Shown here piece by piece: positions 1-5,424 of a DNA stretch of 5,424 nucleotides (positions are counted from its first letter, which is position 1; each line of letters opens with the position of its first letter). A model generated the notes under the pieces. The model was not told where the DNA came from, did no database searches, and worked only from the letters and a program-made list of their open reading frames with translations. This DNA is from Cryomorphaceae bacterium. GTDB lineage: Bacteria; Bacteroidota; Bacteroidia; Flavobacteriales; BACL11. The translations under genes and the position numbers were made by a program. The DNA lies in NCBI GenBank assembly GCA_949531795.1, contig CATIQX010000217.1, positions 1-5,424 on the forward strand, in the 5' to 3' direction.

Positions 1-397
1 ACAATCTTCCTGGAGTAGCTACTACAATATCTGCACCATTTTCTAGCCATTTTTTTTGTGTATTCATGTTGGTTCCTCCATAGACACCAACTACACGGCA
101 TGTAATGTATTTTGTTAACAGTTCTAAGGTTTCTACAACTTGAGCAACTAGTTCTCTGGTTGGCACTAAAATTAATATCCTAGGGTTGTTTTGTTTGGAA
201 TAACTTAATTCTTGTAATAGTGGTAAACAATAGGCAATCGTTTTCCCTGTTCCCGTTTGGGCAATTCCTACAAGGTCCTTCCCTGCTAGTATTTTGGAAT
301 ATGTTTCTTGTTGAATAGGAGTTTGTTGCTGAAAACCTAAATCATCAATTGCATTTTGCAATTGTTTATTAAGGTTAATTTTGTTAAAATTGCTCAT
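1..397 (-). CDS. DEAD-box ATP-dependent RNA helicase, N-terminal part (cut by window edge)
   Basis: Reverse-complement translation from 397 gives 132 open codons that run off the left edge. Visible superfamily 2 helicase motifs, in order, are a Q motif (F22, then TPIQ at 26-29), motif I/Walker A AQTGTGKT (46-53), motif Ia PTREL (79-83), a GG pair (107-108) and motif Ib TPGRL (128-132). DEAD, SAT and the C-terminal RecA-like domain lie outside the window. Such proteins unwind short RNA duplexes with ATP, typically in ribosome assembly, RNA decay or cold adaptation; the RhlE/CsdA-like type is most likely, but the diagnostic C-terminus is missing, so no symbol is given. Two adjacent ATGs (400 and 397) are possible starts; 397 (protein beginning MSNF) is chosen because a serine often follows the initiator in this family. 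There is no clear Shine-Dalgarno. The gene lies just downstream of a strong terminator, so it probably has its own promoter. Confidence 0.93.
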   Translation of the reverse strand, partial: MSNFNKINLNKQLQNAIDDLGFQQQTPIQQETYSKILAGKDLVGIAQTGTGKTIAYCLPLLQELSYSKQNNPRILILVPTRELVAQVVETLELLTKYITCRVVGVYGGTNMNTQKKWLENGADIVVATPGRL

Positions 398-412
398 CAT
401 TAATAATTTACG

Positions 413-445
413 CAAAAATACCTTTTTAAATAAAATCCCCACCAA
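413..445 (-). promoter_or_regulatory. Candidate Bacteroidota-type promoter for the helicase gene
   Basis: On the minus strand, 420-413 reads TATTTTTG, an exact match to the Bacteroidota -7 consensus TAnnTTTG. A TTG (445-443) lies 22 bases upstream, within the reported range for the -33 element. The -33 element sits inside the terminator hairpin, so the end of the upstream transcription unit and the start of the helicase unit would overlap. The 5' leader would be only about 10 bases, which is short and lowers confidence; the T-rich match could be chance. Confidence 0.35.
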
Positions 446-459
446 GTTGGTGGGGATTT
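433..459 (-). terminator. Rho-independent terminator hairpin, possibly bidirectional
   Basis: A perfect 12-base-pair stem (433-444 with 448-459) encloses a three-base loop (445-447) and contains a run of four G-C pairs. It is by far the strongest hairpin in this AT-rich window. On the minus strand it is followed by a T-rich stretch (ATTTTATTT); on the plus strand a six-T run at 463-468 follows, so it could work both ways. It is the first terminator after nrdA and would end the nrdBA transcript after the uup remnant. Its position straight after that remnant suggests it may originally have been the uup terminator. Confidence 0.85.
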
Positions 460-480
460 ATCTTTTTTAAAAAATTAAAT

Positions 481-590
481 TGCTTATTTATCAATAAGTT
501 TGGTTATTTAGCCGAAGTGTTCACTTTTTTTCATTATTTCTGATAATTTCATACCAGTTATTTGAATTAAAGATTCTTGCTCTTTTTTTT
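481..590 (-). pseudogene. Remnant of a second uup 3' end (ABC-F C-terminal fragment)
   Basis: This stretch aligns without gaps to 3655-3764, the C-terminal coding end of the uup gene (constant offset 3174): 88 of 100 bases match over 491-590 and 95 of 110 over the whole span. Read on the minus strand in the matching frame it gives residues such as KKEQESLIQ and MKLSEIMKKSE, equivalent to KKELESLIQ and MKLSEIMEKSE in the intact protein. It then meets a TAA where the intact gene has TTA (Leu580), and a second TAA a few codons later. There is no start codon or upstream coding sequence, since the homology stops 17 bases before the nrdA stop. It is therefore a broken fragment of the uup coiled-coil domain. 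The last roughly 30 coding bases of the intact gene have no clear match here and may be deleted. Confidence 0.88.
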
Positions 591-607
591 ACAATAAATA
601 ATTGTAT

Positions 608-2254
608 TTATCCTTCACAACTCTTACAAGAAACTAAGTTTGTTACCATTTCTTTAGAAACACTTTGGCTTCTTTGGTAATAAAGAGTCTTAATACCTAG
701 TTTCCAAGCTTCAATTATTAGGTTATTCACTTCTTTAATTGGTACAGTAGACGGGATGTTTATATTTAAACTTTGTGCTTGATCGATATATTTCTGACGA
801 ATAGAAGCTTGTTGGATAATTTCAAGCTGACTAATTTCTTTAAAGGTTTTAAATACTTCCTTTTCTTTTTCTGAAAGTTCATTTATATGATCTACACTAC
901 CATGGTTTAACATTATACCCCTCCATACCTCTTCATTATCAATTCCTTTTTCAATTAATAGTTTTTCTAGGTATTTATTTTTACGCATGAAGTTTCCTTT
1001 GGCCAATCCTACTTTATAGAAATTACTATAGAAAGGCTCTATTCCAGGAGATGTTTGTCCTAATATAGCTGATGAAGAAGTAGTTGGTGCAATTGCCATT
1101 AGAGTTGTATTTCTTCTTCCATATCCTTTTAGCAACTCTGGTTCGCCATAAATTCTTGCTAATTCAATGGTTGCTTTTTCAGCTTTCTCACTTATTTCTT
1201 TAAATATAGAATCTGTTAATTGCTTTGCCTTCATTCCTTCAAATGGAATCATGTTTTTTTGTAAATATGAATGCCATCCTAAAACACCTAGCCCTAATGC
1301 TCTATGTCTTTTTGCAAAGTTTTGTGCATTTCTTAAGTAGTAGTTGCCTTCTGTCTTTTTAATAAATTCTTCTAGTACTGCATCCAAAAAGAAAGTAGCT
1401 AATTTTACAGCTTCTGTATCCTTCCATTCATCATATGCCTCTAAATTTAATGATGATAAACAGCAAATGAAAGACTCATCAATGCTTGAAGGTAATGCAA
1501 TTTCTGAACAAAGATTACTTGAATTAATCATCATTCCTTTATCTTTATACACCTGAGGCTTGTTACGGTTTACGTTATCTGAGAAAAATATATATGGTAA
1601 TCCTTTTTGTTGACGATTTTCTAAAACTTTAGCCCATATTTTTCTCTTTTCTAAATCTCCTTCTATCATATCATTCATCCAGTAATCTGGCACACAAACT
1701 GCATAAAATAGATTTTGAATTGGATTTCCAATACTTTTAATCTGCATGAATTCTTCAATATCTGGGTGATCAATATCAAGGTAAGCAGCAAATGCTCCTC
1801 TTCTTACCCCTCCTTGAGAGATAGTATCCATAGTTGTGTCAAATAATTTCATAAAACTTACTGCACCACTACTCTTTCCATTATCCTTTACAGCACTTCC
1901 TCTTTCACGCATAGCACCAAAATAACCAGATGTACCTCCACCTATTTTCGTTTGCATAATTACCTCTCCTAATTTATGAGTAATATCCTCTATTCTGTCA
2001 GGAATATGCACATTAAAGCATGAAATCGGTAGCCCTCTCTCGGTACCCATATTTGCCCATATTGGAGAACTTAAACTCATCCATCCTCTTTCTATTAATT
2101 CCTTAAAACCTTCTTTTAGTTCAGGACGAAACAAATTTTTTGCAGCTGCTGTGCACACCCTGTCAATTGCTCCTTCAACAGTTTCTCCTTGTAATAAATA
2201 TCCTCTGTTTAATATTTGTTCACTTTCTGTATTTTTCCACCAATATCTTTCCAT
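608..2254 (-). CDS. nrdA: Class I ribonucleoside-diphosphate reductase, large (catalytic) subunit, without ATP-cone
   Basis: NrdA reduces ribonucleotides to deoxyribonucleotides in the cytoplasm, working with the radical-generating NrdB. Expected catalytic residues are all present in the 548-residue protein: active-site Cys79 (in PISCFN), thiyl-radical Cys249 within NLCSEIALP with Asn247 and Glu251, and partner Cys264 (in ICCLSSLN), matching E. coli C225, C439, N437, E441 and C462. The radical-transfer tyrosine pair is Y525-Y526 (TLYYQ), and the C-terminal redox pair is C543/C546 (CKSC). The PTTSSSAILGQTSPGIEPF region (390-408) is the usual phosphate-binding stretch. The protein starts directly at the catalytic core; the ATP-cone of about 90 residues at the start of E. 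coli NrdA (761 residues) is absent. It lies 15 bases after the nrdB stop, with a purine-rich AAGAAA before the ATG, and forms an operon with nrdB. No disruption is seen. Confidence 0.97.
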   Translation of the reverse strand: MERYWWKNTESEQILNRGYLLQGETVEGAIDRVCTAAAKNLFRPELKEGFKELIERGWMSLSSPIWANMGTERGLPISCFNVHIPDRIEDITHKLGEVIMQTKIGGGTSGYFGAMRERGSAVKDNGKSSGAVSFMKLFDTTMDTISQGGVRRGAFAAYLDIDHPDIEEFMQIKSIGNPIQNLFYAVCVPDYWMNDMIEGDLEKRKIWAKVLENRQQKGLPYIFFSDNVNRNKPQVYKDKGMMINSSNLCSEIALPSSIDESFICCLSSLNLEAYDEWKDTEAVKLATFFLDAVLEEFIKKTEGNYYLRNAQNFAKRHRALGLGVLGWHSYLQKNMIPFEGMKAKQLTDSIFKEISEKAEKATIELARIYGEPELLKGYGRRNTTLMAIAPTTSSSAILGQTSPGIEPFYSNFYKVGLAKGNFMRKNKYLEKLLIEKGIDNEEVWRGIMLNHGSVDHINELSEKEKEVFKTFKEISQLEIIQQASIRQKYIDQAQSLNINIPSTVPIKEVNNLIIEAWKLGIKTLYYQRSQSVSKEMVTNLVSCKSCEG

Positions 2255-2269
2255 AATTTCTTAAATATT

Positions 2270-3244
2270 TTAAAATAAATCTGAAGCTGTAATGCTTTTA
2301 TCATGTTTAGTATAGTCAACTGGTCTTTTTGCAAAGAAGTCATCCATACTATTTGAGAAAACTTCTTTCTCAAACCAAGCCATTGGCTCATATGCTTCAT
2401 AAGGGATATTAAATACTGGTTTTATACCTATTTTCAATAAACTTTCATCTGTGCGATATTTCATAAAGTTAAGCAAGTCCTTTTTGTTTATAAATTCTAG
2501 TTCTCCTTGTTCAAATATCCAATCTAGCAATCTACTTTCAATATCCATTGATTCTGTTACCATAAATCTTATTTTATTTACACTTTCAGTATCAAAAAAT
2601 TCAGGATTTTCTTCTTTTATCTTATTGATGATATACATACCAGCATTTGCATGTAACTGCTCGTCAATTGAAGTCCATGCAATAATGTTACTTACGTTCT
2701 TCATGTAACCCTTAAATCGAGTAAATGAAAGAATAATAGCGAACTGACTAAATAAGGATACATTTTCAATAAGAATAGAAAATAAGATAAGTGTATTTGC
2801 ATATTCTTTCTTATCATCAGAATTAGCTTGAGAAAGTGCATTTTGTAAGTAATCAACTCTTTCTTTTATAATTGGAATACTAATCAAATTCTCAAATTCG
2901 TCATTGTATCCTAGTACATCTAAGAGTCTTGAATATGCTTCAGAATGCCTAAACTCACATTCTGCAAAAGTACTTCCTAAACCATTGAACTCTGGTTTAG
3001 GTAAATGGTTATATAAGTTTCCCCAAAAAGTTTTAACAGAAACTTCAATTTGTGCAATTGCCAGTAAAGCATTTTTAATTGAATTCTTTTCTGCTTCACT
3101 AAGATGAGATAAAAAATCCTGTGTATCAGCAGTAAAATCTACTTCAGAGTGTACCCAAAATGATTTATTTATTGCATCTGTAAATTCAAGTACTTCTGGG
3201 TACTCAAATGGTTTGTAATTTCTACGATAGTCAAATATTCCCAT
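2270..3244 (-). CDS. nrdB: Class I ribonucleoside-diphosphate reductase, small (radical-generating) subunit
   Basis: NrdB is a ferritin-like helical protein whose dimetal site makes and stores the radical used by NrdA. The 324 residues show the expected ligands: Glu67 (AQIEVS; Asp in E. coli), Glu97 and His100 (EFRH), Glu160 (ILIENVS), and Glu195 and His198 (DEQLH). Tyr104 follows His100 by four residues, as E. coli Y122 follows H118, and is the likely radical tyrosine. Trp30 and Asp194 fit the radical-transfer path. Tyr311 in the flexible tail is a candidate for E. coli Y356, and the terminal SDLF is the likely NrdA-docking end. The protein starts at the core, without the N-terminal ATP-cone found on some Bacteroidota NrdB proteins. 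No nrdI is nearby, so nothing indicates an NrdI-activated class Ib enzyme; the metal (Fe or Mn) cannot be read from sequence. The ATG at 3244 opens the frame. The order nrdB then nrdA is the reverse of E. coli, and a riboswitch lies upstream. Confidence 0.96.
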   Translation of the reverse strand: MGIFDYRRNYKPFEYPEVLEFTDAINKSFWVHSEVDFTADTQDFLSHLSEAEKNSIKNALLAIAQIEVSVKTFWGNLYNHLPKPEFNGLGSTFAECEFRHSEAYSRLLDVLGYNDEFENLISIPIIKERVDYLQNALSQANSDDKKEYANTLILFSILIENVSLFSQFAIILSFTRFKGYMKNVSNIIAWTSIDEQLHANAGMYIINKIKEENPEFFDTESVNKIRFMVTESMDIESRLLDWIFEQGELEFINKKDLLNFMKYRTDESLLKIGIKPVFNIPYEAYEPMAWFEKEVFSNSMDDFFAKRPVDYTKHDKSITASDLF

Positions 3245-3256
3245 ATCATTTTAAGC

Positions 3257-3272
3257 TTTATATTAATATAAA
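3257..3272. repeat. 16-base perfect AT-only palindrome before nrdB
   Basis: TTTATATTAATATAAA is perfectly self-complementary and ends 12 bases before the nrdB start codon. It could form a weak RNA hairpin covering the ribosome-entry region, or bind a dimeric regulator. It contains only A and T in a very AT-rich region, so it may be chance. Confidence 0.4.
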
Positions 3273-3318
3273 TTAGTAGTTTACTATGCTTCTTTATTGA
3301 GTAGAGAATAATTATAGA

Positions 3319-3332
3319 TGTGAATTTTCACA
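3319..3332. promoter_or_regulatory. Inverted repeat in the nrdB leader (operator-like or RNA hairpin)
   Basis: TGTGAATTTTCACA is a perfect inverted repeat of 6-base arms around TT. With one bulged base the pairing extends three more bases on each side (3315-3317 with 3333-3335). It lies between the riboswitch and nrdB, 75 bases upstream of the start codon. It looks like a Crp/Fnr-type operator half-site pair, but the TGTGA/TCACA spacing is four rather than six, and it lies downstream of the proposed promoter. A role as a hairpin in the riboswitch expression platform is at least as likely. No U-run follows it, so it is not a standard terminator. Confidence 0.4.
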
Positions 3333-3348
3333 CTAGTAAATTATAATC

Positions 3349-3379
3349 TTACTTTTGATGCGAAAGCAGATTCTAGTAA
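3349..3379 (-). promoter_or_regulatory. Candidate riboswitch expression-platform hairpin with kissing loop
   Basis: Downstream of the aptamer, minus-strand UUACU (3379-3375) can pair with AGUAA (3353-3349), presenting UUUCG (3365-3361) in the enclosed region. That UUUCG is complementary to CGAAA (3458-3454) in the aptamer loop L5, matching the L5-L13 kissing contact known in cobalamin riboswitches. The stem also overlaps ACUAG (3377-3373), which can pair with CUAGU at 3522-3518 as the outer P1 helix, so the two pairings may be exclusive. The fold was drawn by eye. Confidence 0.5.
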
Positions 3380-3522
3380 TAAAAAGGCTGGTATCTGACT
3401 TATAACTAACTATTAATTATAGTGCTATTTACAGTTGCGCAACAGTTCGTGATTTTCGCACGATTCCCCATTATCTTTTTAAATATTCTTTCTTAGTATG
3501 AACTAACAAAGATTAAAACTAG
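3373..3522 (-). ncRNA. Cobalamin (adenosylcobalamin, B12) riboswitch aptamer
   Basis: The minus strand carries the conserved blocks of the cobalamin riboswitch family in the right order. They are a 5' block TTTGTTAGTT (3511-3502), GGGGAA (3469-3464), a P5 hairpin with stem UCGUG/CACGA (3463-3459 with 3451-3447) and loop CGAAAAU, then ACTGTTGCGCAACTGTAA (3446-3429), and the 3' B12 box AAGTCAGATACCAGCC (3401-3386). A short outer helix CUAGU/ACUAG (3522-3518 with 3377-3373) can close the element. The family binds adenosylcobalamin in the mRNA leader and usually turns the downstream gene off. Here the downstream genes encode a B12-independent reductase, a known type of target. No intrinsic terminator with a U-run is visible in the 141 bases before nrdB, so control of translation is the likelier mode. 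The ends are approximate. Confidence 0.92.
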
Positions 3523-3525
3523 TTG

Positions 3526-3554
3526 CAATTATAAGTATTTAAATTACTCAACAA
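3526..3554 (-). promoter_or_regulatory. Candidate nrdBA promoter
   Basis: On the minus strand a TTG (3554-3552) is followed after 18 bases by TATAATTG (3533-3526), one base away from the Bacteroidota -7 consensus TAnnTTTG. Transcription would start near 3520, almost exactly at the proposed first helix of the riboswitch, which supports the call. In such AT-rich DNA a one-mismatch site could also be chance. Confidence 0.5.
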
Positions 3555-3621
3555 TGAAACATTTAATTCTTTAAATTTTATATTTATTAACAGCTTATTA
3601 TAATAAGTATTTTTTTTAAAA

Positions 3622-5424
3622 TTATTGAATTTCATCAAGTTCCAACCATCTCAATTCTTTTTCATCAATAAGTTTGATTATTAAGCCCAAGCGTTCACTT
3701 TTTTCCATTATTTCTGATAATTTCATGTCAGGTTTTTGAATTAAAGATTCTAGCTCCTTCTTTTCTATTTCTAATTCAGAAAGTTCTTTCTCTAAATTAT
3801 TATATTCAAATTGATCATTAAAAGAAAGTTTCTTTTTAGGAGTTTTTGCTTTTGAATTTTGTTTTTCTAGATGTTGAATTTTTTTAAACTCTTTTTCTTG
3901 GGCTATTTCTTTTTCACGATATTGAGAGTAAGTACAATAATGATCCTCTATCTCTCCATTTCCTGTAAATACAAAAAGGTGCTCGGTTAATTTATCCATA
4001 AAGAATCTATCGTGAGATACTAATATCAAACAGCCTTTGTATTGTAAAAGGAATTCTTCTAATTTAGTTAGGGTAAGTAAGTCTAAATCATTGGTTGGCT
4101 CATCTAAAATTAAGAAATTAGGATTTTTCATAAGTACAGTAAGTAGATATAACCTACTTCTTTCCCCACCACTTAATCTTTTAACTTCAGTGAATTGCAT
4201 TTCTGGAGTAAACATAAAGTGTTCAAGTAACTGTGAGGCACTTACTTTTCTATTATCTGACATTACAATAAATTCTGCAATATCTTTAAGTACGGTTATT
4301 ACTCTTCTATCTTCATCAGTGTCTAAACCTCCTTGAGTGAAATAACCATAATTTATGGTTTCTCCTACATTGATTTTACCACTATCAGGCTTTTCTCTTC
4401 CTGTTATAATATTTAAAAATGTACTCTTCCCTACTCCATTTTTCCCTAATATTCCTATCCTCTCTCCTTTTTTAAAAGTATAGTCAAACCCATCAAGAAT
4501 AGTTAAATCTCCAAAACTTTTTTTAATATTTTTTAGTTCTAATATTTTACCTCCCATCCTATCCATTTTTACATCAATATTCAATTCTTGGGTTATTCTT
4601 TTGGAACTTGCTTTTTTCTTTATTTTATCAAAGTTATCTATTCTAGCTTTTGATTTTGTAGTTCTTGCTTTAGGAGATCTTCTTATCCATTCTAACTCTT
4701 TTTTCATCAGCTTTTTTGCCTTTCCAATCTCTACATCAAAATTACTTTCTCTTTCGGCTCTTTTTTCTAAGAAATAGGAAAAATTCCCTTTATGATGATA
4801 TAGGTTTCCTCCTTCTAACTCCATAATATTATTGCAAACTCTCTCCAAGAAATACCTGTCGTGAGTTACCATTAAAACAGTAATATTTTGTTGTTGCAAG
4901 AATTTTTCTAACCATTCTATCATTGATATATCCAAATGATTAGTTGGTTCATCTAAAAGTAATATATCCGCATTTTCTAATAATAAAAGCGCTAGGGATA
5001 ATCTTTTTTTTTGTCCACCTGATAAAGCACCTACTTTTTGCTGAAGATTATTGATGTTAAATTTTGATAGTATTTGCTCACTTCTCCTTTGATAATCCCA
5101 AGCATTTTCTTGCTCCATTTTGGCAGTAAGTTCTTCTACCAATTTTCCAGTTTGTGAACTCCCATTATTGCTATGATTCTCTACTGCTTTTTCATAATCC
5201 TTTACAAGAATACTTATTTTATTATGCGCACTATTTATAAGTTCATTTATAGTTAATCTATCATCAAATATAGCATCTTGAGAAAGATATGAGACCTTAC
5301 ATTCATTCCTGAAAACCACTTCTCCTTCATCTGAAGAATCTTGTCCTGCCAATATTTTTAGCATTGATGATTTCCCTGTTCCATTATTGGCAATTAGTGC
5401 TACTTTATCTCCTTTGGACAAACC
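3622..5424 (-). CDS. uup: ABC-F family ATPase, Uup type (N-terminus outside window)
   Basis: This soluble ABC-F protein has two ATPase cassettes and no membrane segments; the family acts on ribosomes to relieve stalled or misfolded translation states. Numbering from the TTG codon at 5421, cassette 1 has Walker A ANNGTGKS (11-18), signature LSGGQ (133-137), Walker B ILLLDEPTNHLD (153-164) and the H-loop THDR (186-189). A basic linker with RRSPKARTTKSKAR (247-260) corresponds to the P-site tRNA interaction region. Cassette 2 has GKNGVGKST (326-334), LSGGE (416-420), LILDEPTNDLD (437-447) and SHDR (469-472). A Lys/Glu-rich coiled-coil domain (about 505-599), ending near RWLEL, is the Uup hallmark. 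The TTG at 5421 is not the true start: the frame stays open to the edge, and the first beta-strands of cassette 1, about 30 residues, lie beyond it. No strong terminator follows the stop; the promoter lies outside the window. Confidence 0.95.
   Translation of the reverse strand, partial: GLSKGDKVALIANNGTGKSSMLKILAGQDSSDEGEVVFRNECKVSYLSQDAIFDDRLTINELINSAHNKISILVKDYEKAVENHSNNGSSQTGKLVEELTAKMEQENAWDYQRRSEQILSKFNINNLQQKVGALSGGQKKRLSLALLLLENADILLLDEPTNHLDISMIEWLEKFLQQQNITVLMVTHDRYFLERVCNNIMELEGGNLYHHKGNFSYFLEKRAERESNFDVEIGKAKKLMKKELEWIRRSPKARTTKSKARIDNFDKIKKKASSKRITQELNIDVKMDRMGGKILELKNIKKSFGDLTILDGFDYTFKKGERIGILGKNGVGKSTFLNIITGREKPDSGKINVGETINYGYFTQGGLDTDEDRRVITVLKDIAEFIVMSDNRKVSASQLLEHFMFTPEMQFTEVKRLSGGERSRLYLLTVLMKNPNFLILDEPTNDLDLLTLTKLEEFLLQYKGCLILVSHDRFFMDKLTEHLFVFTGNGEIEDHYCTYSQYREKEIAQEKEFKKIQHLEKQNSKAKTPKKKLSFNDQFEYNNLEKELSELEIEKKELESLIQKPDMKLSEIMEKSERLGLIIKLIDEKELRWLELDEIQ
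3655..3764 (-). repeat. Intact copy of the direct repeat (3' coding end of uup)
   Basis: This part of uup, coding for the last segment of the C-terminal coiled coil, is matched by 481-590 at 95 of 110 bases, in the same orientation and 3174 bases apart. The two copies bracket the riboswitch-nrdBA unit. Here the reading frame is intact and supplies the functional C-terminus. Confidence 0.9.

Larger units (their letters stand above)
591..3654 (-). other. Candidate inserted cassette: promoter, B12 riboswitch, nrdB, nrdA
   Basis: The segment between the two uup repeats contains only a regulated nrdBA unit and nothing else. Its left end lies 17 bases beyond the nrdA stop; its right end holds the last 30-odd bases of uup and the leader. 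A small inverted repeat, ACAAT and ATTGT around five bases (591-605), sits exactly at the left junction. The arrangement suggests a block inserted at the 3' end of uup, but no integrase, transposase or terminal target-site signature is seen, so the mechanism is unknown. Confidence 0.4.

Noticed and set aside
591..605. ACAAT/ATTGT hairpin directly after nrdA as a terminator
   Set aside because: Only five A/T-rich pairs, and on the minus strand it is followed by a run of A, not T. Kept only as a feature of the cassette junction.
1344..1556. Plus-strand open frames inside nrdA, and similar ones at 2451-2708, 2904-3107 and 4037-4336
   Set aside because: They lie antisense to well-supported genes, show no recognisable domains and have compositions expected of shadow frames.
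2209..2400. A 63-codon minus-strand frame across the nrdB-nrdA junction
   Set aside because: It overlaps both genes out of frame; the main frames are intact, so it is not evidence of a frameshift or an extra gene.
3421..3480. A GC-richer patch with GTTCG and a perfect GTTGCGCAAC palindrome, first considered as a tRNA or tRNA fragment
   Set aside because: No cloverleaf can be drawn; the conserved order of blocks on the minus strand fits a cobalamin riboswitch instead.
3594..3607. CTTATTATAATAAG palindrome after the uup stop as a terminator
   Set aside because: Nearly all A/T, no loop and no clear T-run after it on the minus strand; too weak to call.
5419..5421. TTG as the start codon of the uup gene
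   Set aside because: The frame is open to the window edge and the expected first strands of the ATPase cassette would be missing, so the true start lies outside.

Overview
The window is strongly AT-rich DNA in which every gene lies on the minus strand. The organism is most likely a member of the Bacteroidota, perhaps Flavobacteriia-like. Reasons: Shine-Dalgarno sequences are weak or absent, candidate promoters fit the Bacteroidota TTG / TAnnTTTG pattern, and the ribonucleotide reductase subunits look like the short forms known from that phylum. This is an inference from sequence style, not a database match.

In transcription order (right to left) the layout is: an ABC-F translation factor of the Uup type (3622-5424, N-terminus outside the window); a 377-base intergenic region with a candidate promoter and a clear cobalamin (B12) riboswitch; nrdB (2270-3244) and nrdA (608-2254), the two subunits of a B12-independent class I ribonucleotide reductase; a broken second copy of the uup 3' end (481-590); a strong hairpin terminator (433-459); and the N-terminal part of a DEAD-box RNA helicase (1-397, continuing beyond the left edge).

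The genes work together in a recognisable way. The riboswitch senses adenosylcobalamin and probably lowers nrdBA expression when B12 is plentiful, as expected if the genome also encodes a B12-dependent reductase. Neither NrdA nor NrdB carries an ATP-cone, so the usual overall on/off control by ATP and dATP is not visible, which may give the riboswitch more weight.

The most unusual structure is a direct repeat. The uup 3' end (3655-3764) recurs at 481-590 with 95 of 110 bases identical, ungapped, but with in-frame stops. The two copies tightly flank promoter, riboswitch, nrdB and nrdA. The simplest reading is that a self-contained, B12-regulated nrdBA cassette entered at the 3' end of uup, keeping an intact uup end on one side and leaving a displaced, decaying end on the other, next to what may be the original uup terminator. 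No integrase or transposase is visible.
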